Positions 1-8,333 of a DNA stretch of 54,617 nucleotides are shown here, piece by piece (within the stretch, counting starts at the first letter, position 1; every line of letters begins with the position of its first letter). The stretch comes from Synergistaceae bacterium. Lineage in GTDB: Bacteria > Synergistota > Synergistia > Synergistales > Aminobacteriaceae. The stretch spans positions 1-54,617 of the forward strand of contig JAFSSM010000053.1 in the NCBI GenBank assembly GCA_017451025.1. Direction: 5' to 3'. The position numbers and the translations under genes were made by a program. The notes under the pieces were generated by a model. It saw only the letters and a program-made list of their open reading frames with translations, did not search any database and was not told where the DNA came from.

Positions 1-39
1 GAAAAGGCCGTAGGTATGGATATTTTTGCGGAACGGTAA
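1..39 (+). CDS. C-terminal end of a V-type ATP synthase subunit (probably F), partial
   Basis: Only the last 12 codons lie in the window, ending EKAVGMDIFAER before a TAA at 37-39. The stop sits 22 bases before the subunit A start, with a GGAGG ribosome site between them. In bacterial V-type operons the gene directly before subunit A is usually the small central-stalk subunit F (NtpG-type). That position is the basis for the call; the tail itself is too short to prove the family. Confidence 0.5.
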   Translation, partial: EKAVGMDIFAER

Positions 40-61
40 ATTAGGAGGCGGGAGATATTAA

Positions 62-1855
62 ATGCCTGAGAAGAAAGAAATTAAAGGAGTAATAGAGAGG
101 ATCTCCGGCTCTCTTGTCGTAGCTGGCGGGATGGAGGGCGCATCGATGCAGGACGTTGTTCACATCGGCGAACTCGGACTCGTCGGCGAAATACTGGAGG
201 TAAACGGCGACAAGGCATCAATACAGGTCTACGAAGAGACTTCAGGCCTTATGCCCGGCGAACCAGTCGTATCGATGGGAGAACCCCTCAGCGTTGAGCT
301 TGGCCCGGGGATCATTGAGCAGTTCTACGACGGAATACAGAGGCCGCTGGAACTTATCGAGGTAGCCGCGAAAAGCCCCTACATTTCGAGGGGTATCAGC
401 GTCCCTGCGATTGACCGTAAAAAGAAATGGGACTTTACCCCGAAGGTCAAAGTAGGCGAGGAAGTAATAGCTGGCGACATTCTCGGTACAGTTCAGGAGA
501 CCGTAGTAGTCGAGCATAGAATTATGGTGCCTTATGGCATTAAGGGCAAAGTGGCCAAGATTGAGAAGGGCGAGCACACCGTAGAGGATGTTATTGCAGT
601 AATCGACGACAACGGCACAAAGCATGAAGTCAAGATGCTCCAGAAGTGGCCGGTTCGCCGTCCGCGTCCCGTGAAAACTCGTCTTGCACCGAACGTACCC
701 ATGACGACGGGACAGAGAGTCGTTGATGCGTTCTTCCCCGTAGCACTCGGAGGAACAGCGTGCGTGCCCGGCCCGTTCGGTTCAGGAAAGACTGTTATAC
801 AGCACCAGTTTGCGAAGTGGGCACAGGCTCAGATAGTGGTTTACGTAGGATGCGGAGAGCGCGGAAACGAGATGACCGACGTTCTGCTTGAGTTCCCCGA
901 ACTCGATGACCCGCAGACCGGCCAGCCCCTTATGAAGCGCACAACCCTTATTGCTAACACGTCAAATATGCCCGTTGCCGCTCGTGAAGCCAGCGTCTAC
1001 ACGGCAATAACGCTCGCCGAGTACTATCGCGACATGGGCTACTCAGTGGCACTGATGGCAGACAGTACATCACGCTGGGCTGAGGCTCTCCGCGAAATGT
1101 CAGGCCGTCTCGAGGAAATGCCCGGCGAAGAAGGTTACCCCGCATATCTGGGTACACGTCTTGCCAGCTTCTACGAGAGAGCAGGACGCTGCATCGTCAA
1201 CGGCAAGGACGGACGCGAAGGCTCAATCACCGTTATCGGGGCAGTCTCACCTCCCGGCGGAGACTTGTCAGAGCCTGTTACGCAGAACACGTTGCGCGTT
1301 ACCAAAGTCTTCTGGGGACTTGATGCTAACCTCGCGTATCAGAGGCATTTCCCCGCAATCAACTGGCTCAACAGCTATTCACTGTACACGGAGAGGCTTG
1401 ACCCGTACTGGGACGAGAAGTTTGACGACCAGTGGAGCGGACTCCGCGTCGAAGCAATGAGCCTTCTTGAGCAGGAATCACAGCTCAACGAAATAGTGAG
1501 GCTCGTCGGAATCGATGCCCTTTCACGTGATGAACGCATGGTAATGGAGACGGCCAAGTCTCTGCGTGAAGACTTCCTGCATCAGAACGCTTTCCATGAG
1601 ATTGACACGTATGCATCAATGGATAAGCAGTTCAAGATGCTGAAGACTATCGTAGCGTTCCATCATGCCGGACTTGACGCACTCAGGAAGGGCGCGCCGA
1701 TGAACAAGCTGTTCAACCTGCCTGTACGTGAGCAGATTGCGAGAATGCGCTACCTTGAGGAAAAGGACATCGGGCAGATAGACAAGCTCGACGACACCAT
1801 CAAGGAGCAGATCAACGCAATAGTACCTGTCGGAGGTGAAAACAATGCTGCCTAG
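62..1855 (+). CDS. atpA: V-type ATP synthase subunit A (catalytic)
   Basis: Catalytic A subunit of the membrane-peripheral V1 head, which couples ATP hydrolysis or synthesis to H+ or Na+ flow. The 597-residue length is typical. The P-loop GPFGSGKT is near residues 236-243, and the A-type bulge domain (residues about 110-200) that separates A from B subunits is present. [16 protein letters not shown] and [15 protein letters not shown] are the usual conserved blocks. A GGAGG site lies about 12 bases before the ATG. Its last 11 bases overlap the start of the B subunit gene, so translation is probably coupled. The coupling ion cannot be told from this subunit. Confidence 0.97.
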   Translation: MPEKKEIKGVIERISGSLVVAGGMEGASMQDVVHIGELGLVGEILEVNGDKASIQVYEETSGLMPGEPVVSMGEPLSVELGPGIIEQFYDGIQRPLELIEVAAKSPYISRGISVPAIDRKKKWDFTPKVKVGEEVIAGDILGTVQETVVVEHRIMVPYGIKGKVAKIEKGEHTVEDVIAVIDDNGTKHEVKMLQKWPVRRPRPVKTRLAPNVPMTTGQRVVDAFFPVALGGTACVPGPFGSGKTVIQHQFAKWAQAQIVVYVGCGERGNEMTDVLLEFPELDDPQTGQPLMKRTTLIANTSNMPVAAREASVYTAITLAEYYRDMGYSVALMADSTSRWAEALREMSGRLEEMPGEEGYPAYLGTRLASFYERAGRCIVNGKDGREGSITVIGAVSPPGGDLSEPVTQNTLRVTKVFWGLDANLAYQRHFPAINWLNSYSLYTERLDPYWDEKFDDQWSGLRVEAMSLLEQESQLNEIVRLVGIDALSRDERMVMETAKSLREDFLHQNAFHEIDTYASMDKQFKMLKTIVAFHHAGLDALRKGAPMNKLFNLPVREQIARMRYLEEKDIGQIDKLDDTIKEQINAIVPVGGENNAA

Positions 1856-3245
1856 AGAGTACAGGACAATATCAAGCATTTCCGGCCCGCTGATGATGGT
1901 CGAGAAGACTACGGACGTGCGTTACGACGAGCTTGTAGAAATCACCCTCGCCAACGGAGACAAGAGGCGCGGCAAAGTCTTAGAGATCGAGAAGGACAGG
2001 GCACTTGTTCAGGTCTTCGAGGGGACTTCAGGCATAGAGAACGAGGACGCGAAAGTAAGATTTCTCGGCAAGGTCTTAACGCTCCCTGTGTCAAGGGACA
2101 TGCTCGGAAGAGTCTTCAACGGACGCGGCGAACCCATCGACGGCGGAGCTCCTCTTATTCCTGAGCAGAACATAGACATTAACGGTATGCCTATGAACCC
2201 GTTTTCGCGCGACTTCCCTTCGGAGTTCATACAGACGGGAATATCGACGATTGACGGCCTTAACCCGATGGTCAGAGGCCAGAAGCTCCCGATATTCTCA
2301 GCGTCAGGACTTCCGCATAACAGGATGGCGGCACAGATTGCACGTCAGGCAACGGTTATCAGCGGGCATGAAGTTTTCGCGGTTGTGTTCGCGGCAATGG
2401 GTATAACGTTCGAGGAAGCGTCGTTCTTCATGGAGGACTTCAGGAGAACGGGTGCCCTTCAGCGTACAGTGCTGTATATCAACTTGGCCGATGACCCCGC
2501 AATCGAGCGTATATCTACACCTCGTATCGCACTTACAGCGGCGGAGTACTTAGCCTTTGAATGCAACATGCATGTTGTCGTAATCTTGACGGACCTCACG
2601 AACTACTGCGAGGCTCTGCGCGAAATTTCGGCGGCACGCAAAGAAGTTCCCGGCCGTCGCGGCTATCCCGGCTATCTCTACACTGACCTTGCGACAATGT
2701 ACGAGAGAGCAGGAAGGCTCAAGGGCAAATCGGGTTCAATCACGCAGATACCGATTTTAACGATGCCCGAAGACGACAAGACGCACCCCATTCCTGACCT
2801 TACGGGCTACATCACTGAGGGGCAGATAATCCTTAGCAGAAGCCTTCACCGTCAGGGAATCTATCCGCCTGTCGACGTTATGCCTTCGCTTTCACGTCTG
2901 AAGGATAAGGGTATCGGCAAGGGCAAGACCCGCGAGGATCACGCAGACCTTATGAACCAGCTTTTTGCGGCATACGCACGCGGCAAGGAAGCGAAGGAGC
3001 TTGCAGTAATTCTCGGTGAGGGTGCTCTGTCTGACGAGGACAAGGCGTTTGCGAAGTTCGCGGATGTCTTCGAGGATAAATATGTACGTCAGGGCGAGTA
3101 CGAGAACAGGACGATTCAGGAGACGTTACAGCTGGGCTGGGATTTGCTCACGATGATTCCTGTGAAGGAATTGAAGCGTATCCGCGACGCGTACATAGAG
3201 AAGTACTTAAAGCCGCTGCTTGAGGGCAAGAAGGCAGAAGCGTAA
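1845..3245 (+). CDS. atpB: V-type ATP synthase subunit B
   Basis: Non-catalytic nucleotide-binding B subunit that alternates with A in the V1 hexamer. The protein is 466 residues, normal for the family, opening with [17 protein letters not shown] and containing the conserved [16 protein letters not shown] and [25 protein letters not shown] blocks. As expected for B it has no classical P-loop. I chose ATG 1845 because GGAGGTG at 1832-1838 is well spaced for it; a GTG at 1836 in the same frame lies inside that ribosome site. The start overlaps the 3' end of the A gene by 11 bases, and the D gene follows after 15 bases. Confidence 0.97.
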   Translation: MLPREYRTISSISGPLMMVEKTTDVRYDELVEITLANGDKRRGKVLEIEKDRALVQVFEGTSGIENEDAKVRFLGKVLTLPVSRDMLGRVFNGRGEPIDGGAPLIPEQNIDINGMPMNPFSRDFPSEFIQTGISTIDGLNPMVRGQKLPIFSASGLPHNRMAAQIARQATVISGHEVFAVVFAAMGITFEEASFFMEDFRRTGALQRTVLYINLADDPAIERISTPRIALTAAEYLAFECNMHVVVILTDLTNYCEALREISAARKEVPGRRGYPGYLYTDLATMYERAGRLKGKSGSITQIPILTMPEDDKTHPIPDLTGYITEGQIILSRSLHRQGIYPPVDVMPSLSRLKDKGIGKGKTREDHADLMNQLFAAYARGKEAKELAVILGEGALSDEDKAFAKFADVFEDKYVRQGEYENRTIQETLQLGWDLLTMIPVKELKRIRDAYIEKYLKPLLEGKKAEA

Positions 3246-3260
3246 GGGAGGGATTGACCG

Positions 3261-3884
3261 ATGGCACGCATCAACGTCAACCCCAACCGTATGGAGCTGT
3301 CGCGCCTGAAGAAGAGGCTTGCGGTTGCGAGACGCGGGCACAAGCTCCTGAAGGACAAGCAGGACGCGTTAATCAAGGCGTTCCTTGAGAAGGCAAAGGC
3401 CGGCAAGGAGTTACGCGAGGAAGTCGAGAAGGAGTTAGCGGAGTGCTACGGAACATTTGTGCTCTCGCGCGCGCAGACTACCCCCGAGATTCTGGAGCAG
3501 GCGTTAATCTTTCCGGGCGCAAAGTCCACGCTGTCCGTTAAGTGGCGTAACGTCATGAGCGTAATGGTTCCTGAGTACGACGTTAAGCAGGAAGGCAGCC
3601 CCGTGAATTACGGCTTCGTGAATGTGCCTCTTCTGCTTGATGCGGCTCTGGAACAGTTCAGCAGCCTCATCGGAAGACTTCTGCACTTGGCCGCTGAGGA
3701 GAAGGCTATTCGTCTGATGGCAGGAGAGATTGAGCGCACGAGGAGAAGGGTCAACGCGCTGGAGTACGTTATGATTCCGAACCTTGTGGAGACGATACGC
3801 TACATCAGCATGAAACTGGACGAGCAGGACCGCTCAACGTTAAGCAGGCTGATGAAGATTAAGGAAATAGTTTCGGCAAAGTAA
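3261..3884 (+). CDS. atpD: V-type ATP synthase subunit D
   Basis: Central-stalk rotor subunit D, a long coiled-coil protein turning inside the A3B3 head. It opens with NVNPNRMELSRLKKRLAVARRGHKLLKDKQD, the hallmark block of the family, and has a second helical block, RRRVNALEYVMIPNLVETIRYI, near residues 155-175. The 207-residue length is normal. A GGGAGGG ribosome site precedes the ATG. It is the last gene of the V-ATPase operon here; a bidirectional hairpin terminator follows at 3905-3937. Confidence 0.95.
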   Translation: MARINVNPNRMELSRLKKRLAVARRGHKLLKDKQDALIKAFLEKAKAGKELREEVEKELAECYGTFVLSRAQTTPEILEQALIFPGAKSTLSVKWRNVMSVMVPEYDVKQEGSPVNYGFVNVPLLLDAALEQFSSLIGRLLHLAAEEKAIRLMAGEIERTRRRVNALEYVMIPNLVETIRYISMKLDEQDRSTLSRLMKIKEIVSAK

Positions 3885-3904
3885 GCTGAAGCTGAAGAAA
3901 CGAA

Positions 3905-3937
3905 ATCCCCCTCGAGCGAATCGGGGGGATATTTTTT
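3905..3937. terminator. Bidirectional intrinsic terminator between convergent genes
   Basis: A short stem (ATCCCCC pairing with GGGGGAT) is followed by a T6 run on the plus strand and preceded by a short A run for minus-strand use. It ends the V-ATPase operon and probably the converging methyltransferase transcript. Confidence 0.8.
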
Positions 3938-3940
3938 GCG

Positions 3941-4729
3941 TTACCGTTTGGCGAAGAAGAAATTTGTGCAGGTGAAGTTCTCGAGCCTCTCGTCGTAGCA
4001 GGGTATCTCGATGAGGCCATTCTTCATGATTCTGTACATGACGAAATCATTGTGCAGGAGATTCCAGAAGTCCCGGATGAACGTCCGCGAGTCTATATTG
4101 CATCCCCCGAACTCAATTTGTATGGCACGGATTATTCCGGCGGATAAGGCTTCGTGTGCACCCGCGAGAACATTAAGCTCGTTGCCCTCAACGTCAATTT
4201 TCAGGAGGTCGATTGAGGTGATGCCCTTGCTATCGATGTAGCTGTCGAGCGTGTCGAGCATCACAGCTTCGCTCTGCCCAAAGTCAATGTTGAAGTAATC
4301 GAGCTGGCGTTTGTAGAGGCTGGCAAGTCCCGAACCTGCTTTGTCGTAGTAGAGTACGCCTTCGGACTTCTTGTCGCTCAGGCCGAAGTTGTTCAGGGTG
4401 ATGTTCTTTCTGCCGTTCAGTTCTCCGGCTAAAATCCTGAAGGTCTCGTGTCCGGGTTCAAAGCAGTGTATTTCGGCTTCCGTGTCCTGAAAGTGTGCCA
4501 GCAGGTTTTTGGTGTACTGGCCTTTGTTCGCTCCAACGTCGAAGATTACGAGGGGCTTCTTTCCGGCAGAGTGTGCCTTCACGTATGACAGTACATTGCT
4601 CTCGCCGCTTGAGGTTACTCCGCCTCCGAGTCCGATGTTCATTCCAGCGAGTGAGAGCTTATAGAGCTTCCAGTAGAAAGGGTAAAGCTGTTTTACTCCC
4701 ATGAAAGGGCGCAAAAGTCTTCCGAGCAT
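3941..4729 (-). CDS. FkbM family SAM-dependent methyltransferase
   Basis: A 262-residue class I methyltransferase of the FkbM family. These enzymes usually O-methylate sugars of surface glycans or polyketides. The SAM-binding motif VIFDVGANKGQ lies at residues 61-71. Further conserved blocks are IHCFEPGHETF, the acidic LLKIDVEGNELNVLAGA, and IQIEFG near the end. The TTGGAGGTTG ribosome site lies immediately after the T run of a hairpin terminator (4748-4785), so its transcript must read through or escape that terminator. A consensus promoter and GCAA repeats lie further upstream. A glycan target is inferred from the UXS, sugar transferase and glycosyltransferase genes elsewhere in the window; the substrate is unknown. 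Confidence 0.85.
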   Translation of the reverse strand: MLGRLLRPFMGVKQLYPFYWKLYKLSLAGMNIGLGGGVTSSGESNVLSYVKAHSAGKKPLVIFDVGANKGQYTKNLLAHFQDTEAEIHCFEPGHETFRILAGELNGRKNITLNNFGLSDKKSEGVLYYDKAGSGLASLYKRQLDYFNIDFGQSEAVMLDTLDSYIDSKGITSIDLLKIDVEGNELNVLAGAHEALSAGIIRAIQIEFGGCNIDSRTFIRDFWNLLHNDFVMYRIMKNGLIEIPCYDERLENFTCTNFFFAKR

Positions 4730-4747
4730 TACGCATCAACCTCCAAC

Positions 4748-4785
4748 AAAAAAAGACCCGGCTGTGATGTACTCACAACCGAGCC
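4748..4785 (-). terminator. Strong intrinsic terminator / possible attenuator ahead of the FkbM gene
   Basis: On the minus strand a 13-bp stem (GGCTCGGTTGTGA with TCACAGCCGGGTC, some wobble pairs) with a 5-base loop is followed by T7. It ends 11 bases before the GGAGG of the FkbM gene at 3941-4729. It can serve as the end of the upstream gltD-like transcript or as an attenuator in the FkbM leader. Confidence 0.8.
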
Positions 4786-4848
4786 GTTAATTTCGTAGCT
4801 GAAAATGTAGTTGAAAAAGTTACGGGAAGTTACACAAGACAAGAGGAC

Positions 4849-4872
4849 GCAAGCAAGCAAGCAAGCAAGCAA
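4849..4872. repeat. Tetranucleotide simple repeat, (GCAA)6
   Basis: Six perfect GCAA units (TTGC on the minus strand). They lie just below a consensus minus-strand promoter, so the predicted transcription start falls inside the repeat. Tetranucleotide repeats of this kind are known contingency sites in other bacteria; function here is inferred. Confidence 0.9.
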
Positions 4873-4875
4873 GGA

Positions 4876-4903
4876 ATTATATCGTGATAAATTCTCCTGT
4901 CAA
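4876..4903 (-). promoter_or_regulatory. Consensus sigma-70 promoter
   Basis: A perfect TTGACA (4898-4903) and a perfect TATAAT (4876-4881) are separated by 16 bases on the minus strand. Transcription would begin near 4869, in the GCAA/TTGC repeat, and run about 120 nt to the hairpin at 4748-4785, then into the FkbM gene if not terminated. The product is either an attenuated leader or a small RNA. Confidence 0.75.
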
Positions 4904-4931
4904 CTGTGAAATTCATGCGGGTATTATAGCA

Positions 4932-6152
4932 CTACTCCTTCTCCATGAAAGCCATCATCGCCGCCGCAGCCTTCTTCGCCCCGTCAACCGCATGTACAAC
5001 AGTTTTAGCCCCAGTAACTACATCTCCCGCCGCAAATACTCCTTCCCTCGTGGTCATGTAGTTATCGTCAACGACAAGCAAGCCGTTTTCCGCCGCAGTA
5101 AGCCCGCTCGTCGTGCGAACAAGTTTTCCGCGCGGTACCTGGCTGATCGAAATTATCGTCGAGTCCGCCTCTACCTGTATGCGCTCGTCCTCGTGCCCGA
5201 CTATCTCGTCGTTCTCACCGTAAATTGTCTTGCAGAACACAGGCCCCTTCTCCGTAATCTCCTGAACCTGCATTCCCGTAACTATCTCCGCTCCGTCAAG
5301 CTCTGCATATGCTACCTCGCTTGAACTAGCCGCTATCTCCTTGCCCATCGCGTACAGAGTTACGTAACGCGTTCCGTTGCGCAGAGCCGTGCGTGCAACG
5401 TCCATCGCAGCATTGCCAACGCCGATAACCGCTACCTTTTCCCCCAAGTGATGCGCCTTCGGGTTTGCCAGATAATTCATCGCGTAGTGTACGTTCCCGA
5501 AACTCTCGCCCTTTATGCCCAGCGTTCGCGGAAGTTCCGCACCAGTCCCCACGAAAATTGATGCATACCCGTCCCTGAATAGGTCGTCAATCATGAGGAT
5601 ACTTCCGATTGTGGCGTTGAGGCGAATCTGTATTCCCATCTCGTTTAGCCGTGCATCATATCTGTCGAGAAGACTCTTCGGCAGTCTGAACTCCGGAATG
5701 CCGTACTGCATTACGCCGCCGATTTTGCTCTTCCACTCGAAGACAGTTACAGGGTAGCCCTCACGCGCAAGAAGAACTGCTACGGTGATTCCTGCCGGGC
5801 CTGCTCCGATAACCGCTACCTTCTTATTTTTGCGGTGAACCGGCACAGAGACGAACATTCTGTCAAGATACATCTCGGATATATACTTTTCGATGCTGGA
5901 GAAATGTACGGGGCTGTCCTTGCGTCCGCGTATGCAGTGGCCGGCGCATTGCTTTGCGTGGTTGCAGACTTCGGCACACACTGCGGATAACGGGTTGTTG
6001 GCGAAAAGTTTTTCTCCGGCCTCCATGAGCTTGTGCTGCTTGAAGAGCTGGATGATTTCGGGTATCGGTGTGTGTACAGGACATCCTTCCTGACAGAGAG
6101 GCTTCTTGCAGTTCAGGCAGCGTTCGGCCTCAGTAACTATGTGCAATGGCAT
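4932..6152 (-). CDS. GltD-like NAD(P)H-dependent oxidoreductase (glutamate synthase small-subunit family)
   Basis: A 406-residue flavoprotein of the glutamate synthase beta-subunit family. The N-terminal Fer4_20-type domain carries two Cys clusters, C12/C15/C20/C24 and C59/C63/C69/C73. An FAD-binding VAVIGAGPAG follows at about 112-121, a second Rossmann motif VAVIGVGNAAMD near 240-251, and the C-terminal FAAGDVVTGAKTVVHAVDGAK block. In glutamate synthase this subunit passes electrons from NADPH to the large subunit. No gltA/gltB large subunit is adjacent, so it may act as a stand-alone electron-transfer subunit. A GAGGGGG site precedes the ATG and an extended -10 lies at 6197-6204. Confidence 0.85.
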   Translation of the reverse strand: MPLHIVTEAERCLNCKKPLCQEGCPVHTPIPEIIQLFKQHKLMEAGEKLFANNPLSAVCAEVCNHAKQCAGHCIRGRKDSPVHFSSIEKYISEMYLDRMFVSVPVHRKNKKVAVIGAGPAGITVAVLLAREGYPVTVFEWKSKIGGVMQYGIPEFRLPKSLLDRYDARLNEMGIQIRLNATIGSILMIDDLFRDGYASIFVGTGAELPRTLGIKGESFGNVHYAMNYLANPKAHHLGEKVAVIGVGNAAMDVARTALRNGTRYVTLYAMGKEIAASSSEVAYAELDGAEIVTGMQVQEITEKGPVFCKTIYGENDEIVGHEDERIQVEADSTIISISQVPRGKLVRTTSGLTAAENGLLVVDDNYMTTREGVFAAGDVVTGAKTVVHAVDGAKKAAAAMMAFMEKE

Positions 6153-6196
6153 GTGGTGTTTCCCCCTCGTGATGTGATTATGATGTGAATGAAGGC

Positions 6197-6204
6197 ATTA
6201 TATC
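6197..6204 (-). promoter_or_regulatory. Extended -10 promoter of the GltD-like gene
   Basis: TGATATAAT reads on the minus strand about 45 bases upstream of the ATG at 6152: a perfect TATAAT (6197-6202) with an extended TGn. No good -35 was seen, which is acceptable for an extended -10. Confidence 0.5.
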
Positions 6205-6220
6205 ACGCACAAAATCAGCC

Positions 6221-7294
6221 CTACCACGCGTAAAGCAACGTATCGACAAGTTTTGTTGAGTGATGGCGTATAATGAGCTTATAGTCAGGACACATATCCT
6301 TCACCATAAGAGGAATTGACCAGAAGTCCGTAGCATTGTGATAAATGCATATGGCGAGTCTGGGCTTGAATTTCTTGATGGTCTTGGCCGCACCAAGAAG
6401 CATTTTGTACTCGTAGCTCTCAATATCGGCTTTTAGGAATGTGAAACCTTCTGATAAAAAGTCGTCTAGAGCAACCGTCCTGATTTCTTCGGATTCACTG
6501 CCAGGAACAGAAGCTATTGACGATGCCGCTCCGCTGTTCCCGCTTCTGCTGAGGTACGAGACTGAGGACTCATTAGACACACCATACGGATATACGGTGA
6601 TTGTTTCGGGAGAGAAATTCCATTCTTCGCAAAGCCGTATGACCCTTTTTTCGAGTGCACGGCGGTTTTTCGGATCTGGCTCAAAAGCAATTATCTTTCT
6701 CAGCTGTCCTTCGTGCTGCCATATGAATTTTTCGAGCGTATCTCCTACATATGCCCCGCAGTCAACGAAAATATCATTGCTATTTATGCGCTGAAAAGCA
6801 GGATTAACGAAAGAATGGTCCCACGAGGCGCAATCGTCTACGAATAGTTCTGCCCGTGCCCTGTGCTGGAGAAGGGAGAGATAGATTTCACGAGAGCGTT
6901 CGTCGTCAAGATAGTTAATTACCTGGCGCAATTCTCCTTTGTGGAGGCTGAAGATTGCCGCATCTATGTTGCAGTACTGGACGTTTAGGGAATGGAGTTC
7001 GGCGTGAATATTTTTGAGGGCTTCAGGATTTAGAGCGCAAATAAGTACGAAGGCGTTTTTGTCAGCAGCAACTTCCTGCGGAGAAAATATCTTCTTTCCG
7101 CAGAAATATCCCCCCCCCCCCAAGTAATTTTTACTTACCGTGTAGCCGCAAATATTCAGAGACTTTTCGCGCGCAAGACCTTCCTGATAGCATCTAGACC
7201 AATTACTTATGCCCCAGACGTACAGATTCTTTCCGGCGAAAGACTCAGGATTAGGAAGCGTCCGGAAAAATTCTTCAAGCAATGATGAGTTCAT
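6221..7294 (-). CDS. FkbM family methyltransferase containing a G12 tract (phase-variable, ON here)
   Basis: A 357-residue protein with an N-terminal Rossmann-like segment (residues 20-100, LYVWGISNWSRCYQ) and a C-terminal FkbM methyltransferase domain. The SAM motif is IFVDCGAYVGDT near 175-186, followed by IIAFEPDPKNRRALEK and FLKADIESYEYKMLLGA. It is probably a glycan O-methyltransferase; the N-terminal half resembles sugar-nucleotide-type Rossmann folds, a weak guess. Residues 59-62 are four glycines encoded by an uninterrupted run of 12 G (12 C on the plus strand, 7110-7121). The frame is open in this assembly; gain or loss of one G would truncate the protein near residue 60-90 before the catalytic domain. 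Confidence 0.85.
   Translation of the reverse strand: MNSSLLEEFFRTLPNPESFAGKNLYVWGISNWSRCYQEGLAREKSLNICGYTVSKNYLGGGGYFCGKKIFSPQEVAADKNAFVLICALNPEALKNIHAELHSLNVQYCNIDAAIFSLHKGELRQVINYLDDERSREIYLSLLQHRARAELFVDDCASWDHSFVNPAFQRINSNDIFVDCGAYVGDTLEKFIWQHEGQLRKIIAFEPDPKNRRALEKRVIRLCEEWNFSPETITVYPYGVSNESSVSYLSRSGNSGAASSIASVPGSESEEIRTVALDDFLSEGFTFLKADIESYEYKMLLGAAKTIKKFKPRLAICIYHNATDFWSIPLMVKDMCPDYKLIIRHHSTKLVDTLLYAW
7110..7121. repeat. C12/G12 homopolymer inside the FkbM coding sequence
   Basis: Twelve consecutive C on the plus strand encode Leu-Gly4 on the minus strand at codons 58-62 of the FkbM methyltransferase. Uninterrupted C/G runs this long are prone to slipped-strand mispairing and are classic ON/OFF switches. 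Confidence 0.9.
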
Positions 7295-7333
7295 GCTATC
7301 TGTCCTTTCTGTAAAAATTTGTGATACCGCATA

Positions 7334-7339
7334 ATTATA
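7334..7339 (-). promoter_or_regulatory. Likely -10 box of the phase-variable FkbM gene
   Basis: TATAAT on the minus strand 40 bases above the ATG, directly following the stem of the permease terminator. No clear -35 was seen because the terminator stem occupies that region. Confidence 0.35.
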
Positions 7340-7363
7340 CCCCCCTTCGTATTTTAGGGGGGC
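7340..7363 (-). terminator. Hairpin after the nucleoside ABC operon
   Basis: A GCCCCCC stem pairs with GGGGGG across a short AT-rich loop, just downstream of the last permease stop. It is followed by TATAATTAT rather than a clean T run, so termination strength is uncertain. Confidence 0.5.
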
Positions 7364-7369
7364 TTAATG

Positions 7370-8332
7370 CTATCTCTGGCCTTTGTCGTAAATCTGTCCC
7401 AGTGCTCTCGGTGAATGATTGTGCTTGCTGAAAAACACCAGCAATAACAGCGTCAACACATACGGCAATATTCTCACCAGGTCGTTATACCCCGAAGGAA
7501 GGCCGAGCTGATTAATTATCGCCGCACCTCCGCTCCGTGCAAACCCGAATATCAGGCAGGCTCCCAGTGATGGCAGTATCGACCAGTTCCCGAAGATTAA
7601 CGCTGCAATCGACAGATAGCCATAACCCAGATATATATCCGGCGAGAAGTTCGCACTCACTGAATACGCAAACGCTAGTCCCGCAATTCCCGACAGACAC
7701 CCCGATATGAATACCGCAACTGTCCTCACAGCGTACACGTTAATTCCCGCCGCATCAGCCGAGTGCGGATTGTCTCCGCAGGCACGCAAGCGCATTCCGT
7801 AAACCGTCCTGTACAGCACGTACCACATCACTAACGCTACAACCACTATGATTATCTCGAACGGGTATATGTCCCTGAAGACTGCACCGATTACAGGAAT
7901 CTCACTCAATCCTGGAATTGTTATGCGCGTGCTCGCTCCAAGCATAAACTTGTTCGCAGTGTTTCCGAACAGTGAGGCATTTATGCTTTTCGTCAGGAAG
8001 CTAGTTAGGGCCATCGCCAAAATATTCATCACTACTCCGCTGATTACCTGGTCAGCCTTGAAGCGAATGCACAGCAGTGCGTGAAGCAGTGCAAAAATTC
8101 CGCCGCCAATCACCGCACACACAAACCCCGCGTAATACGGTACCTGCGAACTTGGCCCGAATATCCCGGACAGCCACACAACAGCTATAGCTCCCGTGAA
8201 CGCACCGAACCCCTGAAATCCTTCGAGCGCAAGATTCGTGATGCCGCTCTTCTCGCTGTAAATTCCGCCTATCGCCATTATGAACAGAGGTAGCGCAAAA
8301 CTCAGGCCGTCAATAATTATCATGTCAAGCAT
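7370..8332 (-). CDS. Nucleoside ABC transporter permease 2 (NupC/YufQ type)
   Basis: Inner-membrane permease of the BPD_transp_2 family that pairs with the other permease to import nucleosides. It is about 320 residues and highly hydrophobic. Characteristic blocks are GGIYSEKSGITNLALEGFQGFGAF near the start and LRACGDNPHSADAAGINV, the cytoplasmic loop that contacts the ATPase. I chose the ATG at 8330-8332 (MLDMIIIDG): it follows the upstream permease stop directly and starts in the first hydrophobic segment. A longer frame to 8377 overlaps that gene. Last gene of a four-gene operon. Confidence 0.9.
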   Translation of the reverse strand: MLDMIIIDGLSFALPLFIMAIGGIYSEKSGITNLALEGFQGFGAFTGAIAVVWLSGIFGPSSQVPYYAGFVCAVIGGGIFALLHALLCIRFKADQVISGVVMNILAMALTSFLTKSINASLFGNTANKFMLGASTRITIPGLSEIPVIGAVFRDIYPFEIIIVVVALVMWYVLYRTVYGMRLRACGDNPHSADAAGINVYAVRTVAVFISGCLSGIAGLAFAYSVSANFSPDIYLGYGYLSIAALIFGNWSILPSLGACLIFGFARSGGAAIINQLGLPSGYNDLVRILPYVLTLLLLVFFSKHNHSPRALGQIYDKGQR

Positions 8333-8333
8333 G

